Shown: positions 32,726 through 42,318, numbered from the stretch's first letter. The stretch: 64,000 nt of DNA from Thiosocius sp963753845 (GCA_963753845.1 CAVWEI010000004.1:248001-312000), one strand, 5' to 3'. The notes: generated from the letters alone by a model not told the origin. Made by a program: numbers and translations.

Positions 32726-34267
32726 TCAAGCGCCCGGCGCGAGGCTGTTCCTCAGCTGCTCCGAACGTGCGGCGATCGCCGCTCTTTGTGCCTCGCCCAG
32801 GCGCTGCAGCATCCGCCACTGCATGGCTGCGCGGGGGTGGTTGGAAAAACGTTTCTCATGGCGCATCAGAAAATCCCAGTACAGGGTGGTGAAGGGGCAT
32901 GCCAGGTCACCGGTGGATCTGTCCGGCGCGTACCGACAGTCAGCACAGTAATTACTCATTCGCTGGATGTAGCGACCGGATGCGGCATAGGGTTTGGAGG
33001 CCAGCAGGCCGCCGTCGGCGTATTGCGACATGCCAATGGTATTGGGCGCCTCCACCCATTCGACCGCATCGATGTAGATGCCGAGATACCAGGCGTGGAT
33101 CTCTTGTGGCCTGACGCCGAGCAACAGCGCGAAGAGTCCGGTGACCATCAGGCGCTGGATATGGTGTGCGTAGCCGGTAGCCAGTGTCTGTTCGATGACG
33201 CTGCGCAGACACTGCATGTCGGTATTGCCGTCCCAGTAAAAGCCCGGCAAGGGCTGAGTCGCCTGCAGCGCATTGCTGTCGGTGTAGCCGGGCATCTCCG
33301 TCCAGTAGACGCCGCGTACGAACTCCCGCCAGCCGAGGATCTGCCGGACGAAACCCTCCACGGACTGCAGCGGGGCGTCATGTTCTTCATAAGCCGTCAC
33401 GGCGGCGGCGATCACTTCCGCGGGATTGAGCAGCTTCAGGTTCAGCGCCGCGGAGATGCCGGAGTGATAGAGCAGGGTCTGGTCCCGCCACATGGCGTCC
33501 TGAAAAGGCCCAAAAGCGGCGAGGCGCTGGTCGACGAATTCGTGAAGCATGAACAGGGCTTGTTCGCGCGTAACCGGCCAGTTGAATTTTTCGAGGCGGC
33601 CGGGGTTTTCGGGGAAGTGTTGCTCGACGTCGTTTATCACCTCGAGGGTCAGTTCGTCCGGCGCGAAATCCGGAGCCGCCGGCACCATGCCCGGCCCTTC
33701 ACGGCCAAAGGAGGTCCGGTTTTTCTGATCGAAGTTCCACCTGCCGCCAGTTGGCTTGCCATCTTGCATGAGAATGTCGCAACGCTTGCGCATGTGCCGA
33801 TAGAAGTGCTCCATGACCAGCGTCTTGCGTTTCTCGCGCCAGGTGGCGAATTCTTCCCGGCTGCAAAGAAAGTGCGTGTCGCTGTGCCGTTCGAGCGGCA
33901 CGCCCGCGCTTGCACACACTTGGTCTATCTCTTCCTGCGTGCCGTATTCTCCGGCTTCCACCATCTGGATGCGGGAAGGCTTGTTGCGATCTATTGCCGT
34001 ATCGAGCCCGAGGCGGAAACTGGCCGCCTCGGGCCGGTCGATGAAGATGTAGTCGACCGTATAACCCTGCTGTTTAAGCCATTCCGCATGATGCCGCATG
34101 GCTGAAAGGAAGAGGGTGGTGCGCGCCTTGTGTGACCGCACTCGCCGAGATTCGTGACGAGCCTCGATCATCAATATCCGGTCCAGCTTCTTGGTGCAAG
34201 CGGACAGCACAACAGACTCCCGGTCGAGTTGGTCACCCAGGATCAGGATCAAATTTCTGCAACCCAT
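32726..34267 (-). CDS. Fe-S bacterial cryptochrome/(6-4) photolyase (CryB/PhrB type)
   Basis: 513-residue photolyase of the FeS-BCP family, which repairs (6-4) photoproducts and uses FAD, a lumazine antenna and a 4Fe-4S cluster. N-terminal LILILGDQLDRES and the RWNFDQKNR motif are typical. The four cluster cysteines appear in TDMQCLRSV, YCADC (two) and DLACPF. FVRQILGWREFVRGVYW forms part of the FAD pocket. It is the distal gene of the minus-strand run beginning with the DCC protein and lies 122 bp after the class I photolyase. Confidence 0.92.
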   Translation of the reverse strand: MGCRNLILILGDQLDRESVVLSACTKKLDRILMIEARHESRRVRSHKARTTLFLSAMRHHAEWLKQQGYTVDYIFIDRPEAASFRLGLDTAIDRNKPSRIQMVEAGEYGTQEEIDQVCASAGVPLERHSDTHFLCSREEFATWREKRKTLVMEHFYRHMRKRCDILMQDGKPTGGRWNFDQKNRTSFGREGPGMVPAAPDFAPDELTLEVINDVEQHFPENPGRLEKFNWPVTREQALFMLHEFVDQRLAAFGPFQDAMWRDQTLLYHSGISAALNLKLLNPAEVIAAAVTAYEEHDAPLQSVEGFVRQILGWREFVRGVYWTEMPGYTDSNALQATQPLPGFYWDGNTDMQCLRSVIEQTLATGYAHHIQRLMVTGLFALLLGVRPQEIHAWYLGIYIDAVEWVEAPNTIGMSQYADGGLLASKPYAASGRYIQRMSNYCADCRYAPDRSTGDLACPFTTLYWDFLMRHEKRFSNHPRAAMQWRMLQRLGEAQRAAIAARSEQLRNSLAPGA

Positions 34268-34389
34268 TTGCTACCTCATGTGCGATGGCGCCAGCGCTCG
34301 ACACAGTGAGGCGCCGATGCTTCGACGACTACACTGACACCGGTTCGAAGAACATAGCGAAGTTTTGGCGCGCGGGTAGACAAGACTTT

Positions 34390-35943
34390 TCAAGTGTCGT
34401 CGACGAACAGTTCGGCCTGCCGCGGTTTGTCGTGCTTGGGCTGCTTGGGACGTTTACGGCTGCCATGCCGTTCGTAGATGTTGCGGCTCTCGTTGCGCGC
34501 TTCGAAGGTACGGCGTGCATGCTGAATCTTTTGCCTGGCTTCCCGGGCGGCAGTCTGGTGATCGACCAATGGGGCGGGGTAGTCTTGTCCGATCCTTACA
34601 CCGCATTGATGCTGCACCGACTCTGGCATTAACCAGGGCGTATGAATCCAGTCATTCCGGACCTGTCGGAGTTCCGGAATCCAGGTGCGGATGAATACGC
34701 CTTCTTTGTCCTGATCCATCGATTGTTTGACCGGATTGTAAATTCTGAGGGTATTTATCCCGGTGGTCCCAGACTGCATCTGTGCCTGGGGGTAATGGAT
34801 GCCCGGCTCGTAATCGACGAACTGCCGTGCGAGATGCAGCGCGGGCTCGCGCCAGTGCAGCCAAAGCTGATAGCTCGCCACTGACATGAGCAGCGCGCGC
34901 ATGCGGAAGTTGATCCAGCCGGTGTGAATCAGTGCGCGCATGCAGGCGTCAACCAGCGGCCAGCCCGTCATACCGGTCTTCCAGGCCTGCAGTCTCACCG
35001 GGTCGCACGGCGCACTCCGAAGGTCGGCCGTGGCGCGCTGCATATTTTCGAACTCCAGGCGCGGTTCGCGTTCGAGCTTCTGCATGAAATGGCAGTGCCA
35101 GTGTAATCGCCCTTCAAAGGCGGCAAGCGCACGGCCCCAACCGCCGCGTGACGCCGGTGCTTGTTGTTTGATCTGCGCACGCCGGTGTCGGGTTGCCTGC
35201 AGGACTTCACGCATGGACACGGTGCCCCACGCGAGGTGCGCACTGAGTCGGGAGCAACTCGAATACGCCGTACGCGGGCTGGACATCTCCGCATGATAGT
35301 TTGCACCGCGCTGTAGCAGAAAACTGTGCAGCGCCTGCTCGGCCGCCTGGCGGCCGCCAAGCTGTCGGCCGGGGCAGGGCGCACCGGTCAGGTGACGCAC
35401 GACCTGTTCGGGCATTTCGCCCGGGTCGATCCCATCGATCGGCTGCAACGCAGGCGGTGCGAACTGAGGTGCGCGCATCATGGTCTCCCATTGTCCGGAC
35501 CAGCCGTCTCTGTCGACCAGGCCGCGAACCACGCCGTGCTGGCGAGGCTGTCGCCATTCAATGCCGCGCTCGTGCAACAGTTCAGCCACGGCCTGGTCTC
35601 TGCGGTACGTCCACGCGTTACCCGTTTCCTGGTGCGACCATACGGTCTCGACTGCGTTTCGATCGCACAGGGTGTCCAGTACGTCGACGGCTTCCCCCTG
35701 TCGTAAGACCAGGGGCTGCCCCAGTTTCGCGAGCTCTTCCCGCAGTGAGATCAGACATTCACGAACGAAGGCCCAGTGTCGCTCTGACATGTCCGGTTGT
35801 CGCCAGAGATCGGGTTCGGTTATATATAGAGGGAGTACAGGACCCCGCGCGGACGCCCGGTAAAGGGCTTCGTGATCACGCACGCGAAGATCACGCTTGA
35901 ACCAGACGATTTGAAGCACGGTCTCAGACCGCGCGCTCTGCAA
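34390..35943 (-). CDS. Class I-type cryptochrome/DNA photolyase
   Basis: 517 residues. N-terminal antenna domain begins IVWFKRDLRVRDHEAL; the FAD domain carries TGMTGWPLVDACMRALIHTG, INFRMRALLMSVASYQLWLH and GINTLRIYNPVKQSMDQD. The C-terminal 70 residues are basic (SRKRPKQPKHDKPRQ), possibly DNA-binding. It could be a CPD photolyase or a cryptochrome-like repair enzyme; the subfamily is not certain. ATG 35943 overlaps the UbiB-like gene by 20 bases; a GTG at 35919 is an alternative start. It is the third distinct photolyase within 6 kb. Confidence 0.88.
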   Translation of the reverse strand: MQSARSETVLQIVWFKRDLRVRDHEALYRASARGPVLPLYITEPDLWRQPDMSERHWAFVRECLISLREELAKLGQPLVLRQGEAVDVLDTLCDRNAVETVWSHQETGNAWTYRRDQAVAELLHERGIEWRQPRQHGVVRGLVDRDGWSGQWETMMRAPQFAPPALQPIDGIDPGEMPEQVVRHLTGAPCPGRQLGGRQAAEQALHSFLLQRGANYHAEMSSPRTAYSSCSRLSAHLAWGTVSMREVLQATRHRRAQIKQQAPASRGGWGRALAAFEGRLHWHCHFMQKLEREPRLEFENMQRATADLRSAPCDPVRLQAWKTGMTGWPLVDACMRALIHTGWINFRMRALLMSVASYQLWLHWREPALHLARQFVDYEPGIHYPQAQMQSGTTGINTLRIYNPVKQSMDQDKEGVFIRTWIPELRQVRNDWIHTPWLMPESVQHQCGVRIGQDYPAPLVDHQTAAREARQKIQHARRTFEARNESRNIYERHGSRKRPKQPKHDKPRQAELFVDDT

Positions 35944-37279
35944 CTGACTGCGTTTCCGACGGCTGCGCCACAGCCGAGATCAAGGGGGCAATCATCCCGG
36001 CGACAGGGATGGTTGCGCGCAAGCGGCTGAGTAACAGATACAAGCCGCCGAGCTTGCGGTGAAGAAACAGCACCTGTGGCGGAGGTATCCGGGCAAACTT
36101 CTGGTCAAGACGCATATCCATCACGGTGTCTTTCATGCGCTCGGCGAGATCGGACCGGCCAAAGGCATAGTCACCGTTTGAGCGCGCCGGTTCCGTCGCT
36201 GTGCGCAGCAGTGCGACGACGCTGTCGCGGTATCGCGCAGGGTCGGCCTGATCGAGATAACCCACGGCCATCGCACATGCCGCCACGTCCCCATCATTGC
36301 CGTCGATGCAGGCGGCCAGCAGGTTGTTCAGCGCGTCCCGCAACTCGGGTTCGTAGTCACGGGTGGCGCCGAAATCGAGCAATTGAATGCGCTTGCTGTG
36401 AGGGGAATAAAGAAAGTTGGCAAAATTGGGGTCGGTCTGCACCAGCCCCCAGTCAAACACCTCGCGCAGCGCGAGTTCCAGCAGCGCGGCCGCTGCCTCG
36501 TTGCGTTCGAGCGGCGGTGCATCGGCAAGCGACTCTATCGGGTCGCCGTCGAGAAACTGCATCGTCAGGGTCTGCTCGGTAGTGAGGGTTTCGATGACCG
36601 CCGGGACCTCGAACCGCGAATCCGGCTCTAGAAGTTCGGCAAAGCGGCCGAGTGCGACCGCCTCGCGCCGATAGTCGGCCTCGTCATGAAGCTGGCTCTT
36701 TGCTTCCTGCAGGAGGGGCGCGAAGTCGATCTCCGCGGGCACGAGCCTGGCGAAGCGCAACAGGGTCGCCACGTTTTCGACATCGCTGTCGATGCTGGCA
36801 CGAATACCCGGGTACTGGATCTTGACCGCCAGGCGCTGTCCGTCTTTCAAGATGGCCTGGTGAACCTGCCCGATCGATGCGGCGGCGAGAGGGGTGAAGG
36901 TGAAACGCGCGAACCGGCTTTCCCAGCCTTCGCCCCAGGCCTGCTTCAGCACCCCCGCTACCTGCCCCAGTGGCATCGCGTGGGCGTCTCCTCGCAGGCG
37001 GGCGAGCAGTTCACCGAGTTGGGGCGGGAGCAGTTGGCCGCTGTCCATAGACAGCAGCTGACCCACCTTCATTGCGGCCCCGCGCATTTCCGACAGCCGG
37101 TCCCCGAGTCGCTGGGCGTTGCCTTGCGTGAGGAGCAAGTCTCCGACGGAGGGGCGCTGGCCTCTGGTGATCTGGCGTGCGCCCTCGGCCATGGCACCAC
37201 CGGCAATACCGCCGGCAAGTCGGCCAAGCTGCGCCAGCCGCCCGATCCGCGAGTGGGTTATGCGGCGTTCTTCAGCCAT
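35924..37279 (-). CDS. ABC1/UbiB-family atypical kinase
   Basis: 451 residues. The UbiB/ADCK signature KxGQ is seen in MKVGQLLSMDSGQLLPP, the alanine-rich nucleotide loop in PLAAASIGQVHQA, the catalytic lysine region in LAVKIQYPGI and the metal-binding segment in TDPNFANFLY and LLDFGATRDY. Such proteins support ubiquinone or other isoprenoid-lipid metabolism. ATG 37279 starts the conserved region and overlaps the upstream gene by 22 bases; the extension to 37540 lies inside that gene. Co-occurrence with photolyases suggests a stress-inducible quinone role. Confidence 0.88.
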   Translation of the reverse strand: MAEERRITHSRIGRLAQLGRLAGGIAGGAMAEGARQITRGQRPSVGDLLLTQGNAQRLGDRLSEMRGAAMKVGQLLSMDSGQLLPPQLGELLARLRGDAHAMPLGQVAGVLKQAWGEGWESRFARFTFTPLAAASIGQVHQAILKDGQRLAVKIQYPGIRASIDSDVENVATLLRFARLVPAEIDFAPLLQEAKSQLHDEADYRREAVALGRFAELLEPDSRFEVPAVIETLTTEQTLTMQFLDGDPIESLADAPPLERNEAAAALLELALREVFDWGLVQTDPNFANFLYSPHSKRIQLLDFGATRDYEPELRDALNNLLAACIDGNDGDVAACAMAVGYLDQADPARYRDSVVALLRTATEPARSNGDYAFGRSDLAERMKDTVMDMRLDQKFARIPPPQVLFLHRKLGGLYLLLSRLRATIPVAGMIAPLISAVAQPSETQSVAERAV

Positions 37280-38217
37280 GTCTGCTGTTCCTGTTTGGGG
37301 TCGACAAGGTAACTCAGGTGCTCGACGTCGAAAGGCCTGGGTGCGATGTCCAACAGTGCAAAGGCGCCGTCGCCGCAGGTATTTCCCTCGAGCAGCATCC
37401 GTAACTGGTCGCGCGTAATAGGGAAGGACTCGAAGCGGTCCAGGATGGCTGCGACTGCGGAAACGCCGAGCGCAGGCACGGGTATCATGGTCTTCCGCCT
37501 GCCTAGAGCCGAGCAGATATCCTGCAGTATGGAGCGCCAACTGACCGACCTGGGTCCGCCCAGGGGGAGAATCTCACCGTGCGTATCTGCAATGGTCAGC
37601 GATTTTACAAAGGCACTGGCCACGTCCTCGACGTGAACCGGTGACAAGGCAAACTCGCCGGCAGTCCAGGGCATAAGGCCGCCGAAGAACAGAGGCGCCG
37701 GCAGCGGTGAGGCCACAATGTCTCGTGCCAGTTGCGTGGCAAACTCGTTGCGCCCGCGCGGGTCGCCAAAGATTACCGAGGGGCGAAACACGGTCCAGTC
37801 CATTGCAGTACCTGCCAGGAACTGCTCGGCCTTGAATTTGCTCACCTGGTAAGGCGTACCCTCCGCTTTCACCCCGTTGGCGCTCATCAGCACGAAGCGC
37901 TTCACCCCTGCGCGCTCAGCCGCCTGCATGATGCGTTTGGCCGCGCGGTAATGAAGTTCTTCGAATGTGATGTCACGTTCCGGGAACTCGCGAAGAATGC
38001 CGATATTGTAGATCGCGGCGTCGGCGCCACGCAGCACGGCCTTTACCGCCGCATCGTCCGACAGTTCGGCGCTGACGACTTCGCAGCTGGGGCGGTGACG
38101 TACCCGGGACTCATGCCCGGGGCGGACCAGCACTACCGGTTGCATTCCAGCCTGAAGCAGCGCATCGATCAGATAACTTCCCACGTACCCGGTACTGCCA
38201 AAAAGTGCTACGCGCAT
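37258..38217 (-). CDS. NAD(P)-binding epimerase-like protein (NDUFA9-type atypical SDR)
   Basis: 319 residues. The Rossmann motif is VALFGSTGYVGSYLIDALL, and GVKRFVLMSANGVK and TVFRPSVIFGDP follow as in complex I NDUFA9-like and NmrA-type SDRs. The active-site tyrosine and lysine appear in TPYQVSKFKAEQFL. It may bind NADPH and a quinone- or lipid-related substrate. It overlaps both the DCC gene (ten bases) and the UbiB-like gene, so it is translated with them. Confidence 0.82.
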   Translation of the reverse strand: MRVALFGSTGYVGSYLIDALLQAGMQPVVLVRPGHESRVRHRPSCEVVSAELSDDAAVKAVLRGADAAIYNIGILREFPERDITFEELHYRAAKRIMQAAERAGVKRFVLMSANGVKAEGTPYQVSKFKAEQFLAGTAMDWTVFRPSVIFGDPRGRNEFATQLARDIVASPLPAPLFFGGLMPWTAGEFALSPVHVEDVASAFVKSLTIADTHGEILPLGGPRSVSWRSILQDICSALGRRKTMIPVPALGVSAVAAILDRFESFPITRDQLRMLLEGNTCGDGAFALLDIAPRPFDVEHLSYLVDPKQEQQTWLKNAA

Positions 38218-38723
38218 TGTCGTTCTCCTTCTGCCTCAGAAACCCTTTCAACCCGTTCCGAGTTGGTGGGTGGTGGCTGGCCGTTGAGGGATTCCGGCTC
38301 GCCCAGCGGCGCCACACTGCACGCCGCGGAATCGCAGCGTTGTTTCAACCGCCAGTGTGCGAATAGGGTGTAGGCACGATCCAGCAGGGGCAGGGTGCGA
38401 GTGGCGCGCAGAAAGCCTGCCAGCCGGCGGTAGATCGGCAGGTGCGACCACATTTCCGCGAAGGCCCACGCGCCGGTGTGCCAGTTCCCGGATGCGTCCC
38501 GAACATGCATCCGCGCCATTGCCTCAGTCCTGCTTGGACCCTCAGCAGGCAGCCGTGTCTCTTCACGGCCGATATCCACCCAACTCAGGCGGTCTGCGCC
38601 GCGAAGCCGGCGGTAGTGTGCAATTTCGCGCCGGCAGAGCGGGCAGCCCCCGTCGAAATAAACCGTCGCAGCCGGGCGTTCCCCATCAATCGCGCCGTTC
38701 CTGCATCTGTTGTCCACAGTCAT
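38208..38723 (-). CDS. DCC-family (DUF393) thiol-disulfide oxidoreductase
   Basis: 171 residues. The DxxCxxC motif is YFDGGCPLCRREI with Cys27 and Cys30, typical of the DUF393/YuxK family with a thioredoxin-like fold. ATG 38723 follows GGAGAG. It is the first gene of a five-gene minus-strand run (DCC, epimerase, UbiB-like, photolyase, Fe-S photolyase). DCC genes commonly sit beside photolyase and cryptochrome genes. It probably shuttles disulfides, but substrates are unknown. Confidence 0.85.
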   Translation of the reverse strand: MTVDNRCRNGAIDGERPAATVYFDGGCPLCRREIAHYRRLRGADRLSWVDIGREETRLPAEGPSRTEAMARMHVRDASGNWHTGAWAFAEMWSHLPIYRRLAGFLRATRTLPLLDRAYTLFAHWRLKQRCDSAACSVAPLGEPESLNGQPPPTNSERVERVSEAEGERQCA

Positions 38724-38791
38724 ATCGTTTCTCTCCGCACTTGGCTTCAGCAGGATCGGATATCCGGCCGCCGTTGGTGCTTTGTTCACTT

Positions 38792-38820
38792 ATTTAAGAC
38801 ATGAATCGCTTGTGTGTCAA
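38792..38820 (-). promoter_or_regulatory. Sigma-70-type promoter for the DCC-photolyase operon
   Basis: On the minus strand TTGACA (38815-38820) is separated by exactly 17 bases from TTAAAT (38792-38797), about 70 bp upstream of the DCC ATG. The -35 box is perfect and the -10 box matches four of six positions. The -35 box overlaps the imperfect palindrome TTGTGTGTCAA, which could bind a regulator. Confidence 0.6.
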
Positions 38821-38964
38821 TAAAAAGAACATAAAAAAGCAAACAAAAACCAAACAACAGGGGCGGTATGCGTTTAGAATGGGCGAAAGACGATCGCAAA
38901 GCGGACCGGCTGGGCAGAACAGACAGGTAGGTCCGGGGCGGCCCGGTCCACGAAGGGGGATAAC

Positions 38965-39468
38965 ATGCAGCACGATACTTCAGAAAACCGGCTTAATCGC
39001 GGGCGAGACGTAATCGGTCTTGTTGCGTTCCTGTTTGCGTGCCTCATTGTGTCGGGCATCGGCGGTCTGGTGACGGCAACCAGCGTCCGCGGCTGGTACA
39101 CGACGCTCAGCAAGCCGGCCTTCAACCCACCGGACTGGGTCTTCGCACCGGTGTGGACGATCCTCTACGTGCTCATGGCGGTCGCCGCCTGGCGGGTATG
39201 GCGGACTGAGAACTCGGCGGCCCGCCTGCAGGCTCTGGCGGTGTTTGGCGTGCAGCTCGCCCTCAATCTTTCCTGGTCCATTCTGTTTTTCGGTTTCCGG
39301 GAGGTCGGGCTGGCACTGGCCGACATTGTGGTGTTGTGGTCGGCAATCGCTTTCAACGCCTTTCTGTTCTGGCGCATCGAGCGTTTGGCGGGGTGGTTGC
39401 TGTTTCCGTACCTGCTGTGGGTGGCCTTTGCTGCCGCACTGAATCTTTCGATTTGGTGGTTAAATTGA
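38965..39468 (+). CDS. tspO: TspO/MBR (CrtK) family tryptophan-rich sensory protein
   Basis: 167-residue membrane protein with five helices. Family motifs: GWYTTLSKPAFNPPDWVFAP, VWTILYVLMAVAAWRVW, LNLSWSILFFGF and LLWVAFAAALNLSIWWLN. TspO binds tetrapyrroles and acts in light/oxygen-dependent control of pigment genes in Rhodobacter, so its location beside photolyase genes is coherent. AAGGGGGAT precedes the ATG. It is divergent from the DCC-photolyase operon. Confidence 0.92.
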   Translation: MQHDTSENRLNRGRDVIGLVAFLFACLIVSGIGGLVTATSVRGWYTTLSKPAFNPPDWVFAPVWTILYVLMAVAAWRVWRTENSAARLQALAVFGVQLALNLSWSILFFGFREVGLALADIVVLWSAIAFNAFLFWRIERLAGWLLFPYLLWVAFAAALNLSIWWLN

Positions 39469-39530
39469 GGCTGTGGGTTATCGAACTTTCCGCATGCCAT
39501 TAGGACCCGCGGTAACGTAGGGGGGATTCA

Positions 39531-39977
39531 ATGAGCGAACTCGGCCATGTGGCTTTTTATGTGCGCGACCTGCAGGACTCACTCAGGTTCTACACCCAGG
39601 CAGTGGGATTGGAACTGCGAGGCCACATTTTTGGAGGACGAGGCGCGTTGCTCAGTGGCGGCCGAACCCACCACGAACTGTTGCTTATACAGGTGGGTGA
39701 TCACCCCGGTCCGCTGCAAGGCAGGCGCAATGGTCTGTACCACATAGGATGGAAAGTCGGGGACGAGTTAGATGAACTCAAGCGCGTCTACCAACGGGTG
39801 ACAGAAGCCGGATACACGATCGATGGACTGTCTGACCACACCATCAGCCAGAGTATCTACCTGCAAGATCCAGATGGGAACGAGGTGGAGCTCTACGTAG
39901 ACAATCCGAGTGTCGAATGGCGCAGTGACAGCAGTTGGATGAATGAACCCGTAAAACCCCTCAATCTCACACGATGA
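39531..39977 (+). CDS. VOC-family glyoxalase/dioxygenase-like protein
   Basis: 148 residues with the vicinal-oxygen-chelate fold. Metal ligand candidates are His6 (LGHVAFYV), a histidine in LYHIGWKV and the glutamate in GNEVELYVD. The pattern SLRFYTQAVGLEL is typical of extradiol dioxygenase- or glyoxalase-like members. The substrate is unknown. It lies 62 bp after tspO on the same strand. Confidence 0.82.
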   Translation: MSELGHVAFYVRDLQDSLRFYTQAVGLELRGHIFGGRGALLSGGRTHHELLLIQVGDHPGPLQGRRNGLYHIGWKVGDELDELKRVYQRVTEAGYTIDGLSDHTISQSIYLQDPDGNEVELYVDNPSVEWRSDSSWMNEPVKPLNLTR

Positions 39978-40168
39978 TAAAGACCATTCGAATGGTGGCG
40001 GGCCTCGGCGTTGGCGGGCTGGCCGATGGCGGGCTCCCCCGTCCTCCGATGTTATCCAGGTGGTCAGGTTGGGTTGAAGCCCATGCGGCCAGGTTGATCG
40101 CGATGCCCCCTCAGGCGCCGCCTATAATTTAACCGGACAACAGGGGTCAATCATCGCGTGGTGCTGCC

Positions 40169-41893
40169 ATGCCTGTGCACAATGCCGACATCGCTGCCGT
40201 TTTCGAAGAGATCGCCGAGCTTCTCGAGATCCAGTCCGCCAATCCTTTCCGGATACGCGCCTACCGCAATGCCTCGCGCACGCTCGCCGAATTTGGACGG
40301 GACCTGGCCGCGTTGCTGCACAAAGGCGAGGAGTTGCCGAAGATCGCGGGTATCGGCGATGACCTGGCGCGCAAGATCCACGAGATTGCCGAAACGGGCA
40401 CCTGTTCCCTGCTCGAACGCCTGCACAAAGAACTCCCGCCGGCGGTCACCGAACTCCTCAAGGTCCCCGGGCTCGGTCCGAAGCGGGTAAGGGCCCTGTA
40501 TGACGAGCTGCATATCCAGGACCTCAAGGCCCTGGAACAGGCCGCGGAGCGGCGACAGATCCAGCGGCTGCACGGCTTCGGCGAGAAGACCGAGCGGCGT
40601 ATCCTCTCGGCCCTGCAGGCGCAAAAGGAAAAGGCGCGACGTTTCAAGCGATCGGTGGCCGCGCAGTACGCCGAGGCCATCGCCGCCGAACTGCGCAGGG
40701 TCGAAGGTGTGGTCAAAGTGGATATCGCCGGCAGCTATCGGCGTTGCCAGGCGACCGTCGGTGACATCGATATCCTGGTAACGGCACCCTCGAGCGATGG
40801 CGTGATGCGACGCTTCACCGACTACGACGAAGTCACAGAGATCCTCGCACAGGGCCACACCCGCGCCACCGTAGTACTCAGGTCCGGCCTGCAGGTAGAC
40901 CTGCGGGTGATCGCACAACCCGGCTATGGCGCCGCACTGACTTACTTCACCGGTTCCAAGTCGCATAATATCGCGCTGCGCAAGCGCGCCCAGGGCAGGG
41001 GCCTCAAACTGAACGAGTACGGTGTGTTTCGGGGCAGCAGCCCGATCGCCGGTGAGAGCGAGGAGTCCGTTTATGCCGCATTGGATCTGCCCTGGATTCC
41101 ACCAGAACTGAGGGAGGACCGCGGCGAGCTCGAATGGGCCGAACGAGCCGCACTGCCGGAGCTGGTCGAGCGCAGCGAGCTGCGCGGTGACCTGCATTGT
41201 CACACCAAGGCCAGCGATGGACATGCGAGTGTGCGCGAGATGGCTGTGGCTGCCAGGGCACTCGGCCACAAATACCTGGCGATCACCGAGCATTCTCAAC
41301 GACTGAAGATATCCCGTGGCCTCACGGTTGAACGGCTGCTCAAGCACATGGACGAGATCGACCGGCTGAACGAAAGGCTCAAGGGCATCACGCTTCTGAA
41401 GGGCATCGAGGTCGATATCCTCGAGGATGGCGCGCTCGACCTGCCTGATGACATCCTGGGACAGCTCGACCTGGTGGTCGGTGCCGTTCACAGTCACTTC
41501 GACCTGCCGCCAGCCAGGCAGACCAGGCGCTTGATGAAGGCCATGGCTCATCCCCATTTCAGCCTGCTGGCCCATCCGACCGCCCGCGACCTGGACAAGC
41601 GCCCGTCGATGGACGCGGATTGGCTCAGGGTTATCCGTCACGCCAGACAGCGGGGCTGCTTCCTCGAGCTCAACAGTCAGCCGGTACGTCTGGACCTTCC
41701 CGATACCTGGTGCAGGGTGGCGAAAGAGGAGGGCGTGAAGGTCGCAATCAACTCCGACGCCCATTCCATAGAGGATCTGGATGATCTCGCATGGGGGATC
41801 TCCGAGGCGCGGCGCGGCTGGCTTTCCGCAGAGGATGTACTCAACACCTGCGGCATCCGGGATCTGCGACGCTTGCTGAAGGCAACCATGTAG
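40169..41893 (+). CDS. polX: Family X DNA polymerase/3'-5' exonuclease (PolX)
   Basis: 574 residues, the usual bacterial PolX length. Helix-hairpin-helix segments appear at about 60-130 (LPKIAGIGDDLARKIHEIAE, LLKVPGLGPKRVRALYDEL). The palm carries the nucleotidyltransferase motif VGDIDILVTAP and GLQVDLRVI. The C-terminal PHP exonuclease begins DLHCHTKASDGHASVREM and contains AITEHSQRL, GIEVDILEDG and AINSDAHS. It fills gaps in base-excision repair, which suits a neighbourhood rich in DNA repair genes. Confidence 0.94.
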   Translation: MPVHNADIAAVFEEIAELLEIQSANPFRIRAYRNASRTLAEFGRDLAALLHKGEELPKIAGIGDDLARKIHEIAETGTCSLLERLHKELPPAVTELLKVPGLGPKRVRALYDELHIQDLKALEQAAERRQIQRLHGFGEKTERRILSALQAQKEKARRFKRSVAAQYAEAIAAELRRVEGVVKVDIAGSYRRCQATVGDIDILVTAPSSDGVMRRFTDYDEVTEILAQGHTRATVVLRSGLQVDLRVIAQPGYGAALTYFTGSKSHNIALRKRAQGRGLKLNEYGVFRGSSPIAGESEESVYAALDLPWIPPELREDRGELEWAERAALPELVERSELRGDLHCHTKASDGHASVREMAVAARALGHKYLAITEHSQRLKISRGLTVERLLKHMDEIDRLNERLKGITLLKGIEVDILEDGALDLPDDILGQLDLVVGAVHSHFDLPPARQTRRLMKAMAHPHFSLLAHPTARDLDKRPSMDADWLRVIRHARQRGCFLELNSQPVRLDLPDTWCRVAKEEGVKVAINSDAHSIEDLDDLAWGISEARRGWLSAEDVLNTCGIRDLRRLLKATM

Positions 41894-42028
41894 ACATCGA
41901 AGGATGCACCCTGATTGCGCCGACCGCCATGCAGAATCGTGATAATGACAGTCTTGCCGTGGTCCGCGCGCCTTCTTGGCACTGATGGTTCATAATGAAA
42001 CGAAGCCACTAACTGACTTGGGGAAGGA

Positions 42029-42298
42029 ATGGTTCTGGTAAAGCGACTTGTGTTGGATGTTCTTAAACCACACCACCCCAGCGTACTCGAATTCGGCAGA
42101 CTTCTCGCCCAACAGGGCGAACACCTCGTCAAGTTGACAGTCCTGGAGATGGACGATCGGACCGAGACCCTGCAGGTCGTGATCGAAGGACAGGACATCG
42201 ATTTCGATCGTGTCCAGGCGGCGATCACCGAGTTTGGTGCCTCTCTGCACAGCATCGACGGGGTAGAGGTGGATAGTCAGCCTGAGCCCACGGTCTGA
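42029..42298 (+). CDS. DUF211 family protein
   Basis: 89-residue ferredoxin-like-fold protein. KRLVLDVLKPHHPSVLEFGR and VVIEGQDIDFDRVQAAITEF are characteristic of DUF211, a family common in archaea and occasional in bacteria. It precedes a VIT-type membrane protein, the same pairing seen in archaea. Function unknown; a regulatory subunit for the transporter is plausible. GGGGAAGGA lies immediately before the ATG. Confidence 0.8.
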   Translation: MVLVKRLVLDVLKPHHPSVLEFGRLLAQQGEHLVKLTVLEMDDRTETLQVVIEGQDIDFDRVQAAITEFGASLHSIDGVEVDSQPEPTV

Positions 42299-42318
42299 CA
42301 ATGCGCGCCTGAACGTCG

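Noticed and set aside
39983..39996. ACCATTCGAATGGT palindrome after the VOC gene
   Set aside because: Contains the TTCGAA core, but lies downstream of a gene with no third core; could simply be a small hairpin.
40151..41764. 537-codon open frame on the minus strand
   Set aside because: Antisense to polX, whose motifs are unmistakable; high-GC codon bias keeps the opposite frame open.
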